DNA of 64,000 bases from JASLBX01 sp036374175 (GCA_036374175.1 DASUUH010000088.1:37198-101197); one strand, 5' to 3'; shown: positions 43,398-52,837, counted from the first letter of the stretch. Notes: generated from the sequence alone by a model not told the origin. Numbers and translations are program-made.

Positions 43398-43456
43398 GAA
43401 CCTACAGGGCTGCATGCATGTAGGTACGTCGCGCCGTCTGCCGAACGTGATCGAAC
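43398..43456. repeat. Hairpin repeat, right end of the cassette
   Basis: Truncated copy of the 88-bp element in the opposite orientation to the left end. It shows an imperfect inner stem (CCTACAGGGCTGCATGCATG and TAGG) and the outer arm ending CTGCCGAACGTGATCGAAC. It ends four bases before the stop codon of the MprF-like gene. Confidence 0.75.
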
Positions 43457-43460
43457 GGAG

Positions 43461-45878
43461 TTAGAGGATGTTGCGGCGCTGGAGCTGAGTCCAGAAGATC
43501 CAGCCAGGCAGGATCGGTGCCCAGAACGACACCAGCCGGAAGAGCAGCACAGCGGGAACGGCGACCGCCGTAGACACTCCGATCGTGCTGATGCCCGCGG
43601 TAAGCGCTGCTTCCACGGCACCGAGGCCACCTGGCGTCGGCACCGCCATGCCGACAGTGTTGCCGACCATCTGTACGACGGCGAGGGCCGCGAAGTTCGG
43701 TTCGGCCCCCAGCGCACGAACGCTCGCGTAGAAACACGCGACCAGGGCGAGTGTTTGCAGCAGGATTCCGCCGATGGCCTCGGCCAGCTTGCGCGGCCTG
43801 CTGAGCACGTCCAGCAGCCGGGGTAGACCGCGCTGGGCGAACTCGCGCCAGAGTGTCCTGGCCCGCACGCGGATCGGCGGCACCAGGATGAGCAGCCCGC
43901 CCGCGACCACGACCGCCCCGGCGACCAGCAGTGCGGTCGACGACGGACGCAGGCCCGCGGCGGCCCCCGATCCGGACACGACGCCGAGCACTGCGATGAG
44001 CGGCAGCGTGATACCCACCGCCCCGCCCTGGCTGGCGGCAATACTGGCGGCGGCCAGCGGGCCGGGAACGCCGGCTTTCGTGAGCAGTCGGACGTTGATC
44101 GCAGTGATGCCCACTGTCGCAGGCGCGACCAGGCGGACGAAGCCCAGCGAGACCTGGGCTCCGATCGCGTGCCGGAACTTGACCGGCTCGGGGACGAATC
44201 CGAGCAGCGCGAACGTCGCGCCCACGTACTGCAGGCCCATGGCGGCGACGGCGGCACCAATCCAGCGCCAATCGGCTCGGAGCAGCAGTTGCACGACCTC
44301 GCCGGGATCGGCGAGTTGGGTCGCCACCAGGTACATGGCCGCGATCGCGCCGAGCCCGGTGATGATGGACAGCGGGCGGATCCGCTCCAACCGGACGGTT
44401 TCCTCCGGCTCCCAGCCGACCTCGGAGACGATGCTGTCGCGCAGCTCACCCAGCAGGCTGCGGTGTTCCCGGAGCCCCTGACGAGTCGATCGGGCCAGCG
44501 CGATGGGTTGCATCAGTGGCACGGCGCCGGCGACCGCATCGGCGCCGAGCGCCGTGATGGCGCTGTCCACGGCGCGCTCGGCACCGACCACAAGCGCAAC
44601 GCCCACCAACGCCTGAGCGAGGTCGGTGCGCAGCGCGAGTTCTGGAGCGGCCACCTCGCCACCGGACGGGTTGAGCAGCCACACCTTGCCGTCGTCGCCG
44701 ATCAGGATGGTCCGTCCGGACAGCCGCCGGTGCGCCACCTGGTTCTTGCGCAGCCGGGCGAGTTGCCGCCACAGATCGGCCAGCATCTCATCGGTGACCT
44801 CGGCGCTGCTCAGCTTTGCGAGCGGCTGGCCCGGTATGTGGTCATGGACGAGGAGGGCGGCATCGGCTCCCAGCCGCAACACGTTGCGCAGCGGTGGCGT
44901 GCGAGCCCCGGCCCGGTTGACCGCGAGCGACAGCAACGCCAGCTGGTCGATGGCCCGCCGCATGGTCACGGCCTGGCGGGGCAGGATCTCCTCCCGCGTC
45001 CGGAGCCGATCCAGGACTCTGACCAGCGCACCGGCACCCTCGGTATCGCGATCCAGGACGAGAACACCCAGCGGGCCTTTCGTCGTCTCGACGATGTACC
45101 GGCGGTGTTCTTCCACCGGGTCTGATCGCACGCTGGTGACTTCGTGACCGTGCTCCCGGAGGATCTCGGCGATCTGGTGGCCGCCGGGTGCGACGGATGG
45201 TTGACCGCTGACGATGCGCACTGCGATCCCGACAATCCGGCCGATGGTCAGGGCGACCAGCGTGCCGGCGACGCTCGCCTGGCCTTCCAACAGGCCCACC
45301 GCGAAGCTGCCGATGATGGCGAAGAGGGCAACCTGGTTGATCCGGCGCATGTCCAGCCGGGACGTGACGGTGACCACCGCGACGAGCAGCGCTGGGTAGG
45401 GCGGGATGGGGCTGATGCCGCCGGTGTGCCTGATCGGATCGAACGCGTTCTGGACAGCTTCAGGTGTTTCGGGGAGGAGCATTCCACCGACGACGCCCGC
45501 CACGAGTGCGGCCAGCAGGCCGGCTATGAGCAGCTCCATCGTGGTCCGCAGCCGGCCCCTGAGCATGAGGATGACCACGAGGACGGGCGGCAGTGCGATG
45601 CCGGCGAGCTGGGCCGCGGTATTGAGCAGCGCGATAACTGCGCTGGGGATCCACTGGCCGAGACCGTACAGATCGGTGGCCAGGCCGGAGAAGCTGCCCT
45701 CGGCGAACACGGCAAGCAGGACGACGGTGGTGACGACGGCGACCCAGAGCAGCAGGCGGAGGCCATCGATGGGTCGGCGGGTACGCCTGGGCAGGGGTGG
45801 TTCTTCGACGGGGATATCTCCCGCCGGAACCGCCCTGTCGTTAGCCCGCGCTTCGGTCATCGATGCTGATAGTTCCAT
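43461..45878 (-). CDS. MprF/LPG-synthase-like membrane protein fused to a degenerate kinase-like domain
   Basis: Large protein of about 805 residues. The N-terminal part has six or so membrane helices (from LRLLLWVAVVTTVVLLAVF). A soluble middle resembles an aminoglycoside/ABC1-type kinase, but catalytic motifs are altered: the HxDxxxxN loop reads HRRLSGRTILI and the DFG position reads LNPSGG. The C-terminal part, about eight helices with GFVRLVAPATVGITAINVR and PTPGGLGAVEAAL, is the transmembrane domain of lysylphosphatidylglycerol synthase/flippases. There is no lysyl-transferase domain. A lipid-flipping or glycolipid role is inference. The start (45878, or 45860) lacks a Shine-Dalgarno. 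Confidence 0.8.
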   Translation of the reverse strand: MELSASMTEARANDRAVPAGDIPVEEPPLPRRTRRPIDGLRLLLWVAVVTTVVLLAVFAEGSFSGLATDLYGLGQWIPSAVIALLNTAAQLAGIALPPVLVVILMLRGRLRTTMELLIAGLLAALVAGVVGGMLLPETPEAVQNAFDPIRHTGGISPIPPYPALLVAVVTVTSRLDMRRINQVALFAIIGSFAVGLLEGQASVAGTLVALTIGRIVGIAVRIVSGQPSVAPGGHQIAEILREHGHEVTSVRSDPVEEHRRYIVETTKGPLGVLVLDRDTEGAGALVRVLDRLRTREEILPRQAVTMRRAIDQLALLSLAVNRAGARTPPLRNVLRLGADAALLVHDHIPGQPLAKLSSAEVTDEMLADLWRQLARLRKNQVAHRRLSGRTILIGDDGKVWLLNPSGGEVAAPELALRTDLAQALVGVALVVGAERAVDSAITALGADAVAGAVPLMQPIALARSTRQGLREHRSLLGELRDSIVSEVGWEPEETVRLERIRPLSIITGLGAIAAMYLVATQLADPGEVVQLLLRADWRWIGAAVAAMGLQYVGATFALLGFVPEPVKFRHAIGAQVSLGFVRLVAPATVGITAINVRLLTKAGVPGPLAAASIAASQGGAVGITLPLIAVLGVVSGSGAAAGLRPSSTALLVAGAVVVAGGLLILVPPIRVRARTLWREFAQRGLPRLLDVLSRPRKLAEAIGGILLQTLALVACFYASVRALGAEPNFAALAVVQMVGNTVGMAVPTPGGLGAVEAALTAGISTIGVSTAVAVPAVLLFRLVSFWAPILPGWIFWTQLQRRNIL

Positions 45879-45936
45879 GCGACCGCGTTGACGGCGGTCA
45901 GCACCCGCCGGAACGTGTCTGGTTGGCACCGGCAAG

Positions 45937-46257
45937 ATGGCGGTCGTGGACGATGAGTATGTCGAAGCGGTCTTGTCACTCGTCGAATCCATCCCGCCTG
46001 GTCGCGTGATGTCGTATGGCGCCATCGCCGAGGTGATCGGCGCGGCGCTGGGGCGGGGCGGGCCCAGACTCGTCGGCTCGGTAACGGCGAATTACGGCGG
46101 CGCCGTTCCGTGGTGGCGCGTCGTCACGGCCTCGGGCCGTCTCCCACCTGGGCATGAGGTGGCCGCACTGCGCGAACTCGTCGCCGAGGGCTGCGCGCTG
46201 GCGGCTGACGGCGAGCGGGTCGACATGCGCCGCGCCGCCTGGACACCACGTCCCTGA
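45937..46257 (+). CDS. Alkyltransferase-like protein (ATL), MGMT fold without the active cysteine
   Basis: Protein of 106 residues with the DNA-binding domain of O6-alkylguanine-DNA alkyltransferase (IPPGRVMSYGAIAEVIG). The active-site PCHRV is replaced by PWWRV, with tryptophan instead of cysteine. It therefore cannot remove alkyl groups itself. ATL proteins flag O6-alkylguanine for nucleotide excision repair. It lies upstream of adnA, as Rv3204 lies near the mycobacterial adn genes. Confidence 0.88.
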   Translation: MAVVDDEYVEAVLSLVESIPPGRVMSYGAIAEVIGAALGRGGPRLVGSVTANYGGAVPWWRVVTASGRLPPGHEVAALRELVAEGCALAADGERVDMRRAAWTPRP

Positions 46258-46260
46258 CTC

Positions 46261-46315
46261 CGCTGATCATCGGCAGTTTCGGGACGCATTACCCGGAAAC
46301 TGCCGATGATCAGCG
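46261..46315. terminator. Perfect 20-bp-arm hairpin after the ATL gene
   Basis: CGCTGATCATCGGCAGTTTC (46261-46280) pairs perfectly with 46296-46315, with GGG/CCC extending the stem toward the loop. It begins three bases after the ATL stop. It is a close relative of the hairpin at 38863. There is no T-run, as is common in actinobacteria. Confidence 0.65.
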
Positions 46316-46372
46316 GGTTGTCAGGGGGGCGTGGTGAGATTGGTGCCCGGTGACGACAAGGGGGTGACCACG

Positions 46373-49300
46373 ATGACGGTGCCGGCGGTCCGGCTCGTTC
46401 GCACGCCGCGCGACGACGTGGCCGCACCGGTGCTCGACGACGCTCAGCGGCGGGCGGTCGAGCATCGGGGCGGTCCGCTGCTGGTACTGGCCGGCCCTGG
46501 CACGGGCAAGACCACGACGCTTGTTGAGTCGGTCGTCGACCGGGTCGAGCGCGACGGGATGGATCCTGAGCAGATCCTCGTCCTGACGTTCAGCCGCCGC
46601 GCCGCCGCCGAGTTGCGCGAGCGGATCGCGGCCCGGCTCCAACGCACTGTGCGTGAACCCCTGGCTCGAACGTTCCACTCCTACGCCTTCGGGTTGCTCC
46701 GCCGCGAGGCCGTCCTGCGGGGTGAGCCGCAACCGCGGCTGCTCACCGGCGCAGAGCAGGACCTGCTGATCCGCGACCTCATCCGCGGCGAGCTTGAAGA
46801 GCTGGGCGCCGATTACTGGCCCGAGCGGGTTCGCGCCGCCCTTCCGACCAGAGGATTCGCCGAAGAGCTCCGCGACCTGCTGTTGAGGGCAGCTGAGCGG
46901 GGCATCACCCCTGACGAACTCACCGCGTTGGGCAGAGCACGCGGGCGTGATGACTGGGTGGCAGTTGCCCGGTTCGCGCGGCAGTACGCGGGCGTCACGG
47001 CGCTACGTCAGCCTCCGGCGTACGACCCGGCGGAGCTGGTTCGGGCCGCGGCAGACTTGCTGCGCACCGACGGCGAACTGCTCGCGCGCGAGCGCGCAGC
47101 GCGGGCATTCGTGGTCGTCGACGAATACCAGGACTCTGATCCAGCACAGGAAGACCTGCTCGATCTGCTCGCCGGCGGCGGCCGGGACCTTGTGGTGGTG
47201 GGCGACCCGGATCAGTCGATCTACGGCTTCCGCGGCGCAGAAGTCGAGGGCATCGGCAACTTTCCCGAGCGGTTCCGCGCCGCCGACGGTTCGCCCGCGG
47301 CTGTGCTGGCGCTCGGAGTCTCACGACGATGTGGCCCCGTCCTGCTGGCTGCTTCACGCCGCGTAGCGGCCAGGCTCGGCGGCCCGCCCAAACACCGGCG
47401 GCTCAGCGCGGCGGATCCCGCGGCACCCGGTGCAGCGTCGGTGCACCTGCTCCACAGCCCGAGCCAGGAGGCGGCCTACATCGCCGGCCGGTTGCGCGAA
47501 GAACATCTGGTCCACGGCGTGCCATGGACGCAGATGGCGGTGCTGGTGCGTTCGGCCCACGCGTTGCCGGTGCTCAGACGCGGACTCGCGGCGGCCGGTG
47601 TGCCGGTAAGCGTCCGGTTGGAGGAAGTGCCACTCGTCGACCAGCCGCCGGTGCGAGCCCTTCTCGACGTTCTTGAAATCGCCACCGGGCGGCGCCGGCT
47701 CGATGCCGAACTCGCGTTCACCCTCGTCACCGGGCCCTTGGGCGGTGCAGATCCGCTGGCGTTGCGCCGACTGCGGCAAGAGTTGCGTGCACACGAGTGG
47801 CGGGCCGGCGGCGTCCGGGCGTCAGGAATCCTGCTGGTGGAAGTGCTGTCGGACCCGATCCGGCTGGCCGAGCTCGACCGGCAAGCCGTGGCGCCGGCGA
47901 TCCGGCTGGCCAAGGTGCTCGCGGCGGCCCGCGACGCGGCGGCCAAACCGGCCGCGACCGCTGAGGATGTGCTCTGGGCGGCGTGGTCCCAGGCCAATCT
48001 CACAGAGCGGTGGACTCGCACGGCGCTTTCCGGCGGTTCTACCGGCGCGGCCGCTGACAGAGACCTGGACGCTGTTGTCGCGCTGTTCGACGCGGTGGCC
48101 CGTTATGTCGACCGGCTCCCTGGCGAGGGTCCAGCCGGCTTCCTCGAGCACGTCCGCGGGCAGCAGATCCCATCCGACGCCCTTTCGGTGAGTGCGCCAC
48201 TGGGCCCCGCCGTTCAGCTGATGACTGCTCATGCCGCGAAGGGCCTGGAATGGGACGTCGTCGCGGTCGCCGGTGTCCAAGAAGGTGTATGGCCTGATGT
48301 GCGGGTGCGTGGCAGCCTGCTCGGCACCGATTCGCTCGTCGACGTGGTCGCTGGCCGTGACGATTCCCCGGTTGCCCGCCAGAGCGCCCGGCTGGCCGAG
48401 GAGCGCCGGCTTTTCTACGTCGCGGTCACCCGAGCCCGCAGGACGCTCCTCGTCACCGCGGTGTCGAGTGAAGACGCCCAACCCTCGCGCTTTCTGGACG
48501 AGCTCGACCCGACGCCGGCCGGCGCCGCTGACGAGCGCCCGGTGGAGCAGGTGCCTCGCGGCATGAATCTGCCATCGATCGTGGCCGAGCTTCGCCGCGT
48601 GCTGTGTGACCCGATGCAGGACGACATGCGCCGGCGTGGGGCGGCCCGCCAGCTAGCCCGGTTGGTCGCGGCGGGGGTGCCCTCGGCGGCGCCGGAGCAG
48701 TGGTACGGCCTTCTCGAACTGTCCGACACCGCACCGCTCCGCCAACCGGGTGAGCCAGTGCGTGTCTCGCCGTCGCGGCTCGAGGAGTTCCACCGCTGCC
48801 AGTTGCGGTGGCTGCTTAAGTTCTGCGGAGCCACGGATGCCGACACGACCAGGGCCGGCATCGGGACGCTCGTGCATGAGCTGGCCGAGGCCGCGTCACG
48901 TCAGCGGTGGTCCCAGGCGCAGCTGCTGGCCGAACTCGACCGGCGTTGGCAGCGGCTCGATGTCGGCGGCGGATGGGTCGAGCGGCGCGAGTACGCCCGG
49001 GTCCGGGGCATGATCGAACGGCTCGGACGCTGGCTGTCCACCCGGCACGACCGGTTCATCGCCGCCGAGTTGCCGTTCGACGTCGAGATTGGCCGGGCCC
49101 GTCTAGCGGGCCGAGTTGACCGCCTGGAGAGGGACGAGCGGGGACGGCCGGTCATCGTCGACTACAAGACCGGCAAGTCCAAGGTGCGCGACGACGATGT
49201 GCCGGCGCACCCCCAGCTCGCGGTCTACCAGCTGGCGGCTGAGAACGGCGCGTTCGACCAGCACACCGGCGGCGCGCGCGAGTCGGGCGGGGCCATGCTC

Positions 49301-49519
49301 CTGCAGTTGCAGGCCCACGACCGGGGCGAGGCCCGCGAACAGGTGCAGCCACCGCTCGCAGATGCCGAGGATCCCGCCTGGGCCGCGAAGCTGGTGACCG
49401 AAACCGCCGACGGCATGGCGGGCTGGGAATTCCTTGCTGAACCCAGCAGCTGGTGCGGCTACTGCCCGGCCAAGATCTCGTGCCCTGCCCATGCCGAAGG
49501 CGGACAGGTGACCCCATGA
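46373..49519 (+). CDS. adnA: AdnA: helicase-nuclease subunit
   Basis: Large subunit (1048 residues) of the AdnAB complex that resects DNA double-strand breaks. The UvrD/Rep motor has Walker A AGPGTGKTT (K46), VVDEYQDSDPAQ and GDPDQSIYGFRG. The C-terminal RecB-like nuclease has the core VDYKTGK (D930, K932). A probable 4Fe-4S cluster is formed by FHRCQLRWLL and WCGYCPAKISC. Both lengths and residue positions are close to the mycobacterial protein. ATG at 46373 follows AGGGGGTG; the 3' end overlaps adnB by ATGA. Confidence 0.92.
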   Translation: MTVPAVRLVRTPRDDVAAPVLDDAQRRAVEHRGGPLLVLAGPGTGKTTTLVESVVDRVERDGMDPEQILVLTFSRRAAAELRERIAARLQRTVREPLARTFHSYAFGLLRREAVLRGEPQPRLLTGAEQDLLIRDLIRGELEELGADYWPERVRAALPTRGFAEELRDLLLRAAERGITPDELTALGRARGRDDWVAVARFARQYAGVTALRQPPAYDPAELVRAAADLLRTDGELLARERAARAFVVVDEYQDSDPAQEDLLDLLAGGGRDLVVVGDPDQSIYGFRGAEVEGIGNFPERFRAADGSPAAVLALGVSRRCGPVLLAASRRVAARLGGPPKHRRLSAADPAAPGAASVHLLHSPSQEAAYIAGRLREEHLVHGVPWTQMAVLVRSAHALPVLRRGLAAAGVPVSVRLEEVPLVDQPPVRALLDVLEIATGRRRLDAELAFTLVTGPLGGADPLALRRLRQELRAHEWRAGGVRASGILLVEVLSDPIRLAELDRQAVAPAIRLAKVLAAARDAAAKPAATAEDVLWAAWSQANLTERWTRTALSGGSTGAAADRDLDAVVALFDAVARYVDRLPGEGPAGFLEHVRGQQIPSDALSVSAPLGPAVQLMTAHAAKGLEWDVVAVAGVQEGVWPDVRVRGSLLGTDSLVDVVAGRDDSPVARQSARLAEERRLFYVAVTRARRTLLVTAVSSEDAQPSRFLDELDPTPAGAADERPVEQVPRGMNLPSIVAELRRVLCDPMQDDMRRRGAARQLARLVAAGVPSAAPEQWYGLLELSDTAPLRQPGEPVRVSPSRLEEFHRCQLRWLLKFCGATDADTTRAGIGTLVHELAEAASRQRWSQAQLLAELDRRWQRLDVGGGWVERREYARVRGMIERLGRWLSTRHDRFIAAELPFDVEIGRARLAGRVDRLERDERGRPVIVDYKTGKSKVRDDDVPAHPQLAVYQLAAENGAFDQHTGGARESGGAMLLQLQAHDRGEAREQVQPPLADAEDPAWAAKLVTETADGMAGWEFLAEPSSWCGYCPAKISCPAHAEGGQVTP

Positions 49520-52500
49520 CTCCCGAAGAGCTCGCCGGCCGGCTGGGCCAGCCCAGGCCGACTCCCCAGCAGTCGACGGCCATCGGAGCACCGCTCGAGC
49601 CCGGAGTGATCGTCGCCGGTGCCGGATCAGGCAAGACCGAAACCATGGCCGCTCGGGTCGTCTGGCTCGTGGCGAACGGGATGGTACGTCCCGAGCAGGT
49701 GCTCGGGCTGACCTTCACCCGCAAGGCGGCTCGCGAGCTGGCCGGCAGGGTTCGGCGCCGGCTCGCTCAGCTGGCCGCGCACGGTGTCCTGGACGACGCC
49801 GGGCTGCTCGACGGCGAGCCGACCGTGTCCACGTACGACTCCTTTGCTGGGCGGATCGTCAGTGAGCACGCGCTCCGGCTCGGCCGCGAACCTGGCGCAC
49901 GACTGATCACAGAAGCGGTGGGCTGGCAGTACGCCACCCGGGTGGTCGAGGCCTACGCAGGACCGATGGACACGGTCGAATACGCGCCCTCGACCGTGAT
50001 CAACAAGGTCCTTGCATTACACGGCGAGTTGGCCGGGCACCTTGTCGATCCCGCGCAGCTGTGCAGCTTTGCGCGGGAGTTGCGTGAGACCGTGGACGGT
50101 CTGCCGCCGGTGCCGCGGATGCGCGGGCCGTACTACGCGGAGGTTCGCAAGGCGCTGGACGTTCAGGACGCCCGGGCTCAGCTGGTCCCGCTCGTCACGG
50201 CGTTCCGTGCCCTCAAGCGGCAGTACGAGACGCTCGATTTCGCCGACCAGGCTGAGCTGGCCGCCCGGCTGGCCGAGGACTTTCCCGAGGTCGGCGCCGA
50301 CGAACGCGAGCGGTACCGCGTCGTACTGCTCGATGAGTACCAGGACACCAGCCACGCCCAGCTGGTGCTACTGCGCTCATTGTTCGGCGGCGGGCATCCG
50401 GTGACGGCGGTCGGTGACCCGTGTCAGTCGATCTACGGGTGGCGCGGCGCCAGCGCCGGCACGCTGAGCTCATTCCGTCGTGAGTTCACCCGATCCGACG
50501 GCGCGCCGGCCCGGCTCGACTCTCTGACGACGAGCTTTCGAAACGCCCCGCAGATCCTCGCCGTGGCCAACGCCATCGCCGAGCCGCTACGTGCCGAAGG
50601 TCTGGACGTGCCCGTTCTCTCGCCGCATCCCGACTCGCGCGCCAGCGAGGTGGTGGCCGCAATGCACCGCACCGCCGACGAGGAGGCGGCCGACATCGCC
50701 CGGCGGGCCCGTGCGTTCTGGGATGCGTCGGGTGAGGGACGCACCATCGCCGCGCTCGTCCGCAACCGCAACCAGATACCCCGGATCGACGCCGCACTGC
50801 GGGCGGCGGAGTTGCCGGTCGAAGTCGTGGGCGTCGGTGGCCTGCTCGCAACGCCGGAGGTCGCCGACGTGGTGGCGACGCTCCGGGTGCTGGCCGACCC
50901 GGCGCGGGGGGACGCCCTGATGCGGTTGTTGACCGGTGCCCGATGGCGGCTCGGCCCCCGGGATATCGACGCTCTGGCCCGCTGGGCTCGGCGGCTCGCA
51001 CATCGGGGTAGGCCCGCCGAGGCGGGATCGGCACCGACAGATTCCACGGGTGCCGGCGCGGCGGCCGCGGCCACAAGCGATTCGGCCCCAAGCGGGGCGG
51101 CGACGGAAGCCGATCCGGACGACGTCGACGAGCGCAGCATCATCGACGCCCTGGACTCACTGCCCGAGGAAGCCGGCTGGTTCTCCCCGGACGGGCATCG
51201 GCGGCTGGCGGGGTTGTCCAGAGAACTTCGCGCGCTCCGCGCCCGGGTCGGGCAGCCGCTGCCGGACTTGGTGCATGACGTCGAACGCACCCTCGGCCTC
51301 GACGTCGAGGTCGCCGCGCGGGCGGACGCCACCGGGCGAACCAACCTCGACCGGTTCCTGGACGTGACATCTGAGTTCGCGGCCTCCGGCGAGGCGCCGA
51401 CACTCGCCGCGTTCCTGGCCTATCTCGAGGCCGCTGAAGAGGCTGAACGAGGGCTGCGTCCGGGTGAGGTCGAGGTCTCCGGCGACCGGGTTCAGATTCT
51501 TACCGTGCACGGCGCGAAGGGCCTGGAGTGGGACGCCGTCTTCGTCACCGGGCTGGTCGATCAGCTCTTCCCGGCCGGGCACGCCGAGGACCGCGCGTGG
51601 CTTGGCGACGTCGGTGAGTTGCCCTACCCGCTGCGTGGCGATGCGTCGTCACTGCCGCGGTTGCGTCTTGACTCCGCAACCGACCAGCGCGAAGCACGTG
51701 ACGTGGTCCGCCAGTTCGCGGCGGACTGCGGAAGTGCCGGCCGGCTGGAGGAGCGGCGGCTGGCCTACGTAGCCGTCACTCGCGCGCGCCAGTTGCTGGT
51801 GTGCAGCGGCTACTGGTGGGGCGACGGCGTTCGTCCCCGGAAGGTTTCGGAATTCCTCGCCGAGATTCGCCGCGTGTGCGAGCAAGGAGCGGGGACGGTC
51901 AGCGTGTGGTCCGTCGAGCCGGTCGACGGTGAAGCAAATCCACTGGACGAAGTCGCGGCCCAGCACCGCTGGCCGTACGATCCGCTTGGCGTCCGCCGGG
52001 CCGTTGTCGAAGAAGGTGCGCACCTGGTCCGGGTGGCCCGTGCCGGTGAGGACGCCGACGACCTGCTGGCCGAGGCCACGATCGCGGCGGCGGCCGCTGA
52101 GTGGGATGCCGAGGTCGACCGCCTGATCGCTGAGCGGGAGCGGCTGATGGCGGGCCGCGCCGTCGACGTGCCCGTGCCTGCCCACCTTTCGGTTTCTCAG
52201 CTTGTGCAGTTGCGTGCCGATCCAGCTGAGCTGGCCCGCGCAATCCGCCGACCGGTCCCGCGGCCGCCTGCGCCGCTTGCTCGTCGCGGCACGCTGTTCC
52301 ACGCCTGGCTTGAGTCACGGTGGGGAGCGCCGCGTCTCCTCGATACTGACGAGTTGCCCGGGTCGGCCGACGACGGCGCAGCCCACGATCGGGAGCTGAC
52401 CACCATGCAGGAGGCGTTCTTGGCCTCGGAGTGGGCAGCTCGCGCACCGGCCGAGGTGGAGCCGCCGTTCGAACTGCTGGTAGCCGGCGTACTGATCCGG

Positions 52501-52776
52501 GGTCGGGCCGACGCGGTGTTCACCACGCCGGACGGAGGCATCGACGTGGTCGACTGGAAGACCGGCCGGCCGCCCCGCGACGAGGCGGAGGAGCGCATCC
52601 GGTCGGTGCAGCTCGCGGCCTATCGGCTGGCCTTCGCAACTCTGCGCGGGGTGCCGCTCGACAAGGTCGGAGCGGCGTTCCACTACGTGGGCGACAACCT
52701 GACACTGCGCCCGGTGGACCTGATGGACCACGATGAGCTCGAGGAACTGATCCGCAGCATTCCCAGCGCGTCGTGA
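49516..52776 (+). CDS. adnB: AdnB: helicase-nuclease subunit
   Basis: Partner motor-nuclease of 1086 residues. Walker A is AGAGSGKTE (K40), followed by LLDEYQDTSHAQ, GDPCQSIYGWRG and HGAKGLEWDAVFV. The C-terminal nuclease core is VVDWKTGR (D1013, K1015). It has no terminal cysteine cluster, in line with AdnB. A flexible Ala/Ser-rich insertion lies near residues 505-535. In mycobacteria the AdnB motor is the leading ATPase. It is translationally coupled to adnA. Confidence 0.92.
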   Translation: MTPEELAGRLGQPRPTPQQSTAIGAPLEPGVIVAGAGSGKTETMAARVVWLVANGMVRPEQVLGLTFTRKAARELAGRVRRRLAQLAAHGVLDDAGLLDGEPTVSTYDSFAGRIVSEHALRLGREPGARLITEAVGWQYATRVVEAYAGPMDTVEYAPSTVINKVLALHGELAGHLVDPAQLCSFARELRETVDGLPPVPRMRGPYYAEVRKALDVQDARAQLVPLVTAFRALKRQYETLDFADQAELAARLAEDFPEVGADERERYRVVLLDEYQDTSHAQLVLLRSLFGGGHPVTAVGDPCQSIYGWRGASAGTLSSFRREFTRSDGAPARLDSLTTSFRNAPQILAVANAIAEPLRAEGLDVPVLSPHPDSRASEVVAAMHRTADEEAADIARRARAFWDASGEGRTIAALVRNRNQIPRIDAALRAAELPVEVVGVGGLLATPEVADVVATLRVLADPARGDALMRLLTGARWRLGPRDIDALARWARRLAHRGRPAEAGSAPTDSTGAGAAAAATSDSAPSGAATEADPDDVDERSIIDALDSLPEEAGWFSPDGHRRLAGLSRELRALRARVGQPLPDLVHDVERTLGLDVEVAARADATGRTNLDRFLDVTSEFAASGEAPTLAAFLAYLEAAEEAERGLRPGEVEVSGDRVQILTVHGAKGLEWDAVFVTGLVDQLFPAGHAEDRAWLGDVGELPYPLRGDASSLPRLRLDSATDQREARDVVRQFAADCGSAGRLEERRLAYVAVTRARQLLVCSGYWWGDGVRPRKVSEFLAEIRRVCEQGAGTVSVWSVEPVDGEANPLDEVAAQHRWPYDPLGVRRAVVEEGAHLVRVARAGEDADDLLAEATIAAAAAEWDAEVDRLIAERERLMAGRAVDVPVPAHLSVSQLVQLRADPAELARAIRRPVPRPPAPLARRGTLFHAWLESRWGAPRLLDTDELPGSADDGAAHDRELTTMQEAFLASEWAARAPAEVEPPFELLVAGVLIRGRADAVFTTPDGGIDVVDWKTGRPPRDEAEERIRSVQLAAYRLAFATLRGVPLDKVGAAFHYVGDNLTLRPVDLMDHDELEELIRSIPSAS

Positions 52777-52837
52777 CCACGGCGCCCCACAAGCTACCGA
52801 TCTTCATCGGCCCTACGCAGCTTTCTGTGAAGTATCC

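Larger units (their letters stand above)
42127..43456. mobile_element. 1.33-kb AbiEi-like cassette bounded by inverted hairpin repeats
   Basis: Left end GTTCGATCACGTTCGGCAG (42127 on) and right end in its exact complement (to 43456) face outward. Each end continues as GACGGCGCGACGTA and an inner palindrome around TGCATGCA. The left end keeps about 64 bases of the 88-bp element seen complete at 7878; the right end keeps slightly fewer, and further patchy similarity (GTGGGCGGCCCA) extends inward. Between them is one gene and no transposase. It separates the convergent moeZ and MprF-like genes. Target duplications are not obvious. It may be a non-autonomous mobile unit, or a gene caught between two hairpin copies. 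Confidence 0.6.

Noticed and set aside
42127..43456. Classical insertion sequence
   Set aside because: There are terminal inverted repeats but no transposase gene and no clear target-site duplication.
46373..52776. RecBCD or AddAB identity for the two helicase-nuclease genes
   Set aside because: Both proteins have a motor and a C-terminal nuclease, with lengths and catalytic positions close to mycobacterial AdnA and AdnB, and the neighbourhood matches that locus.
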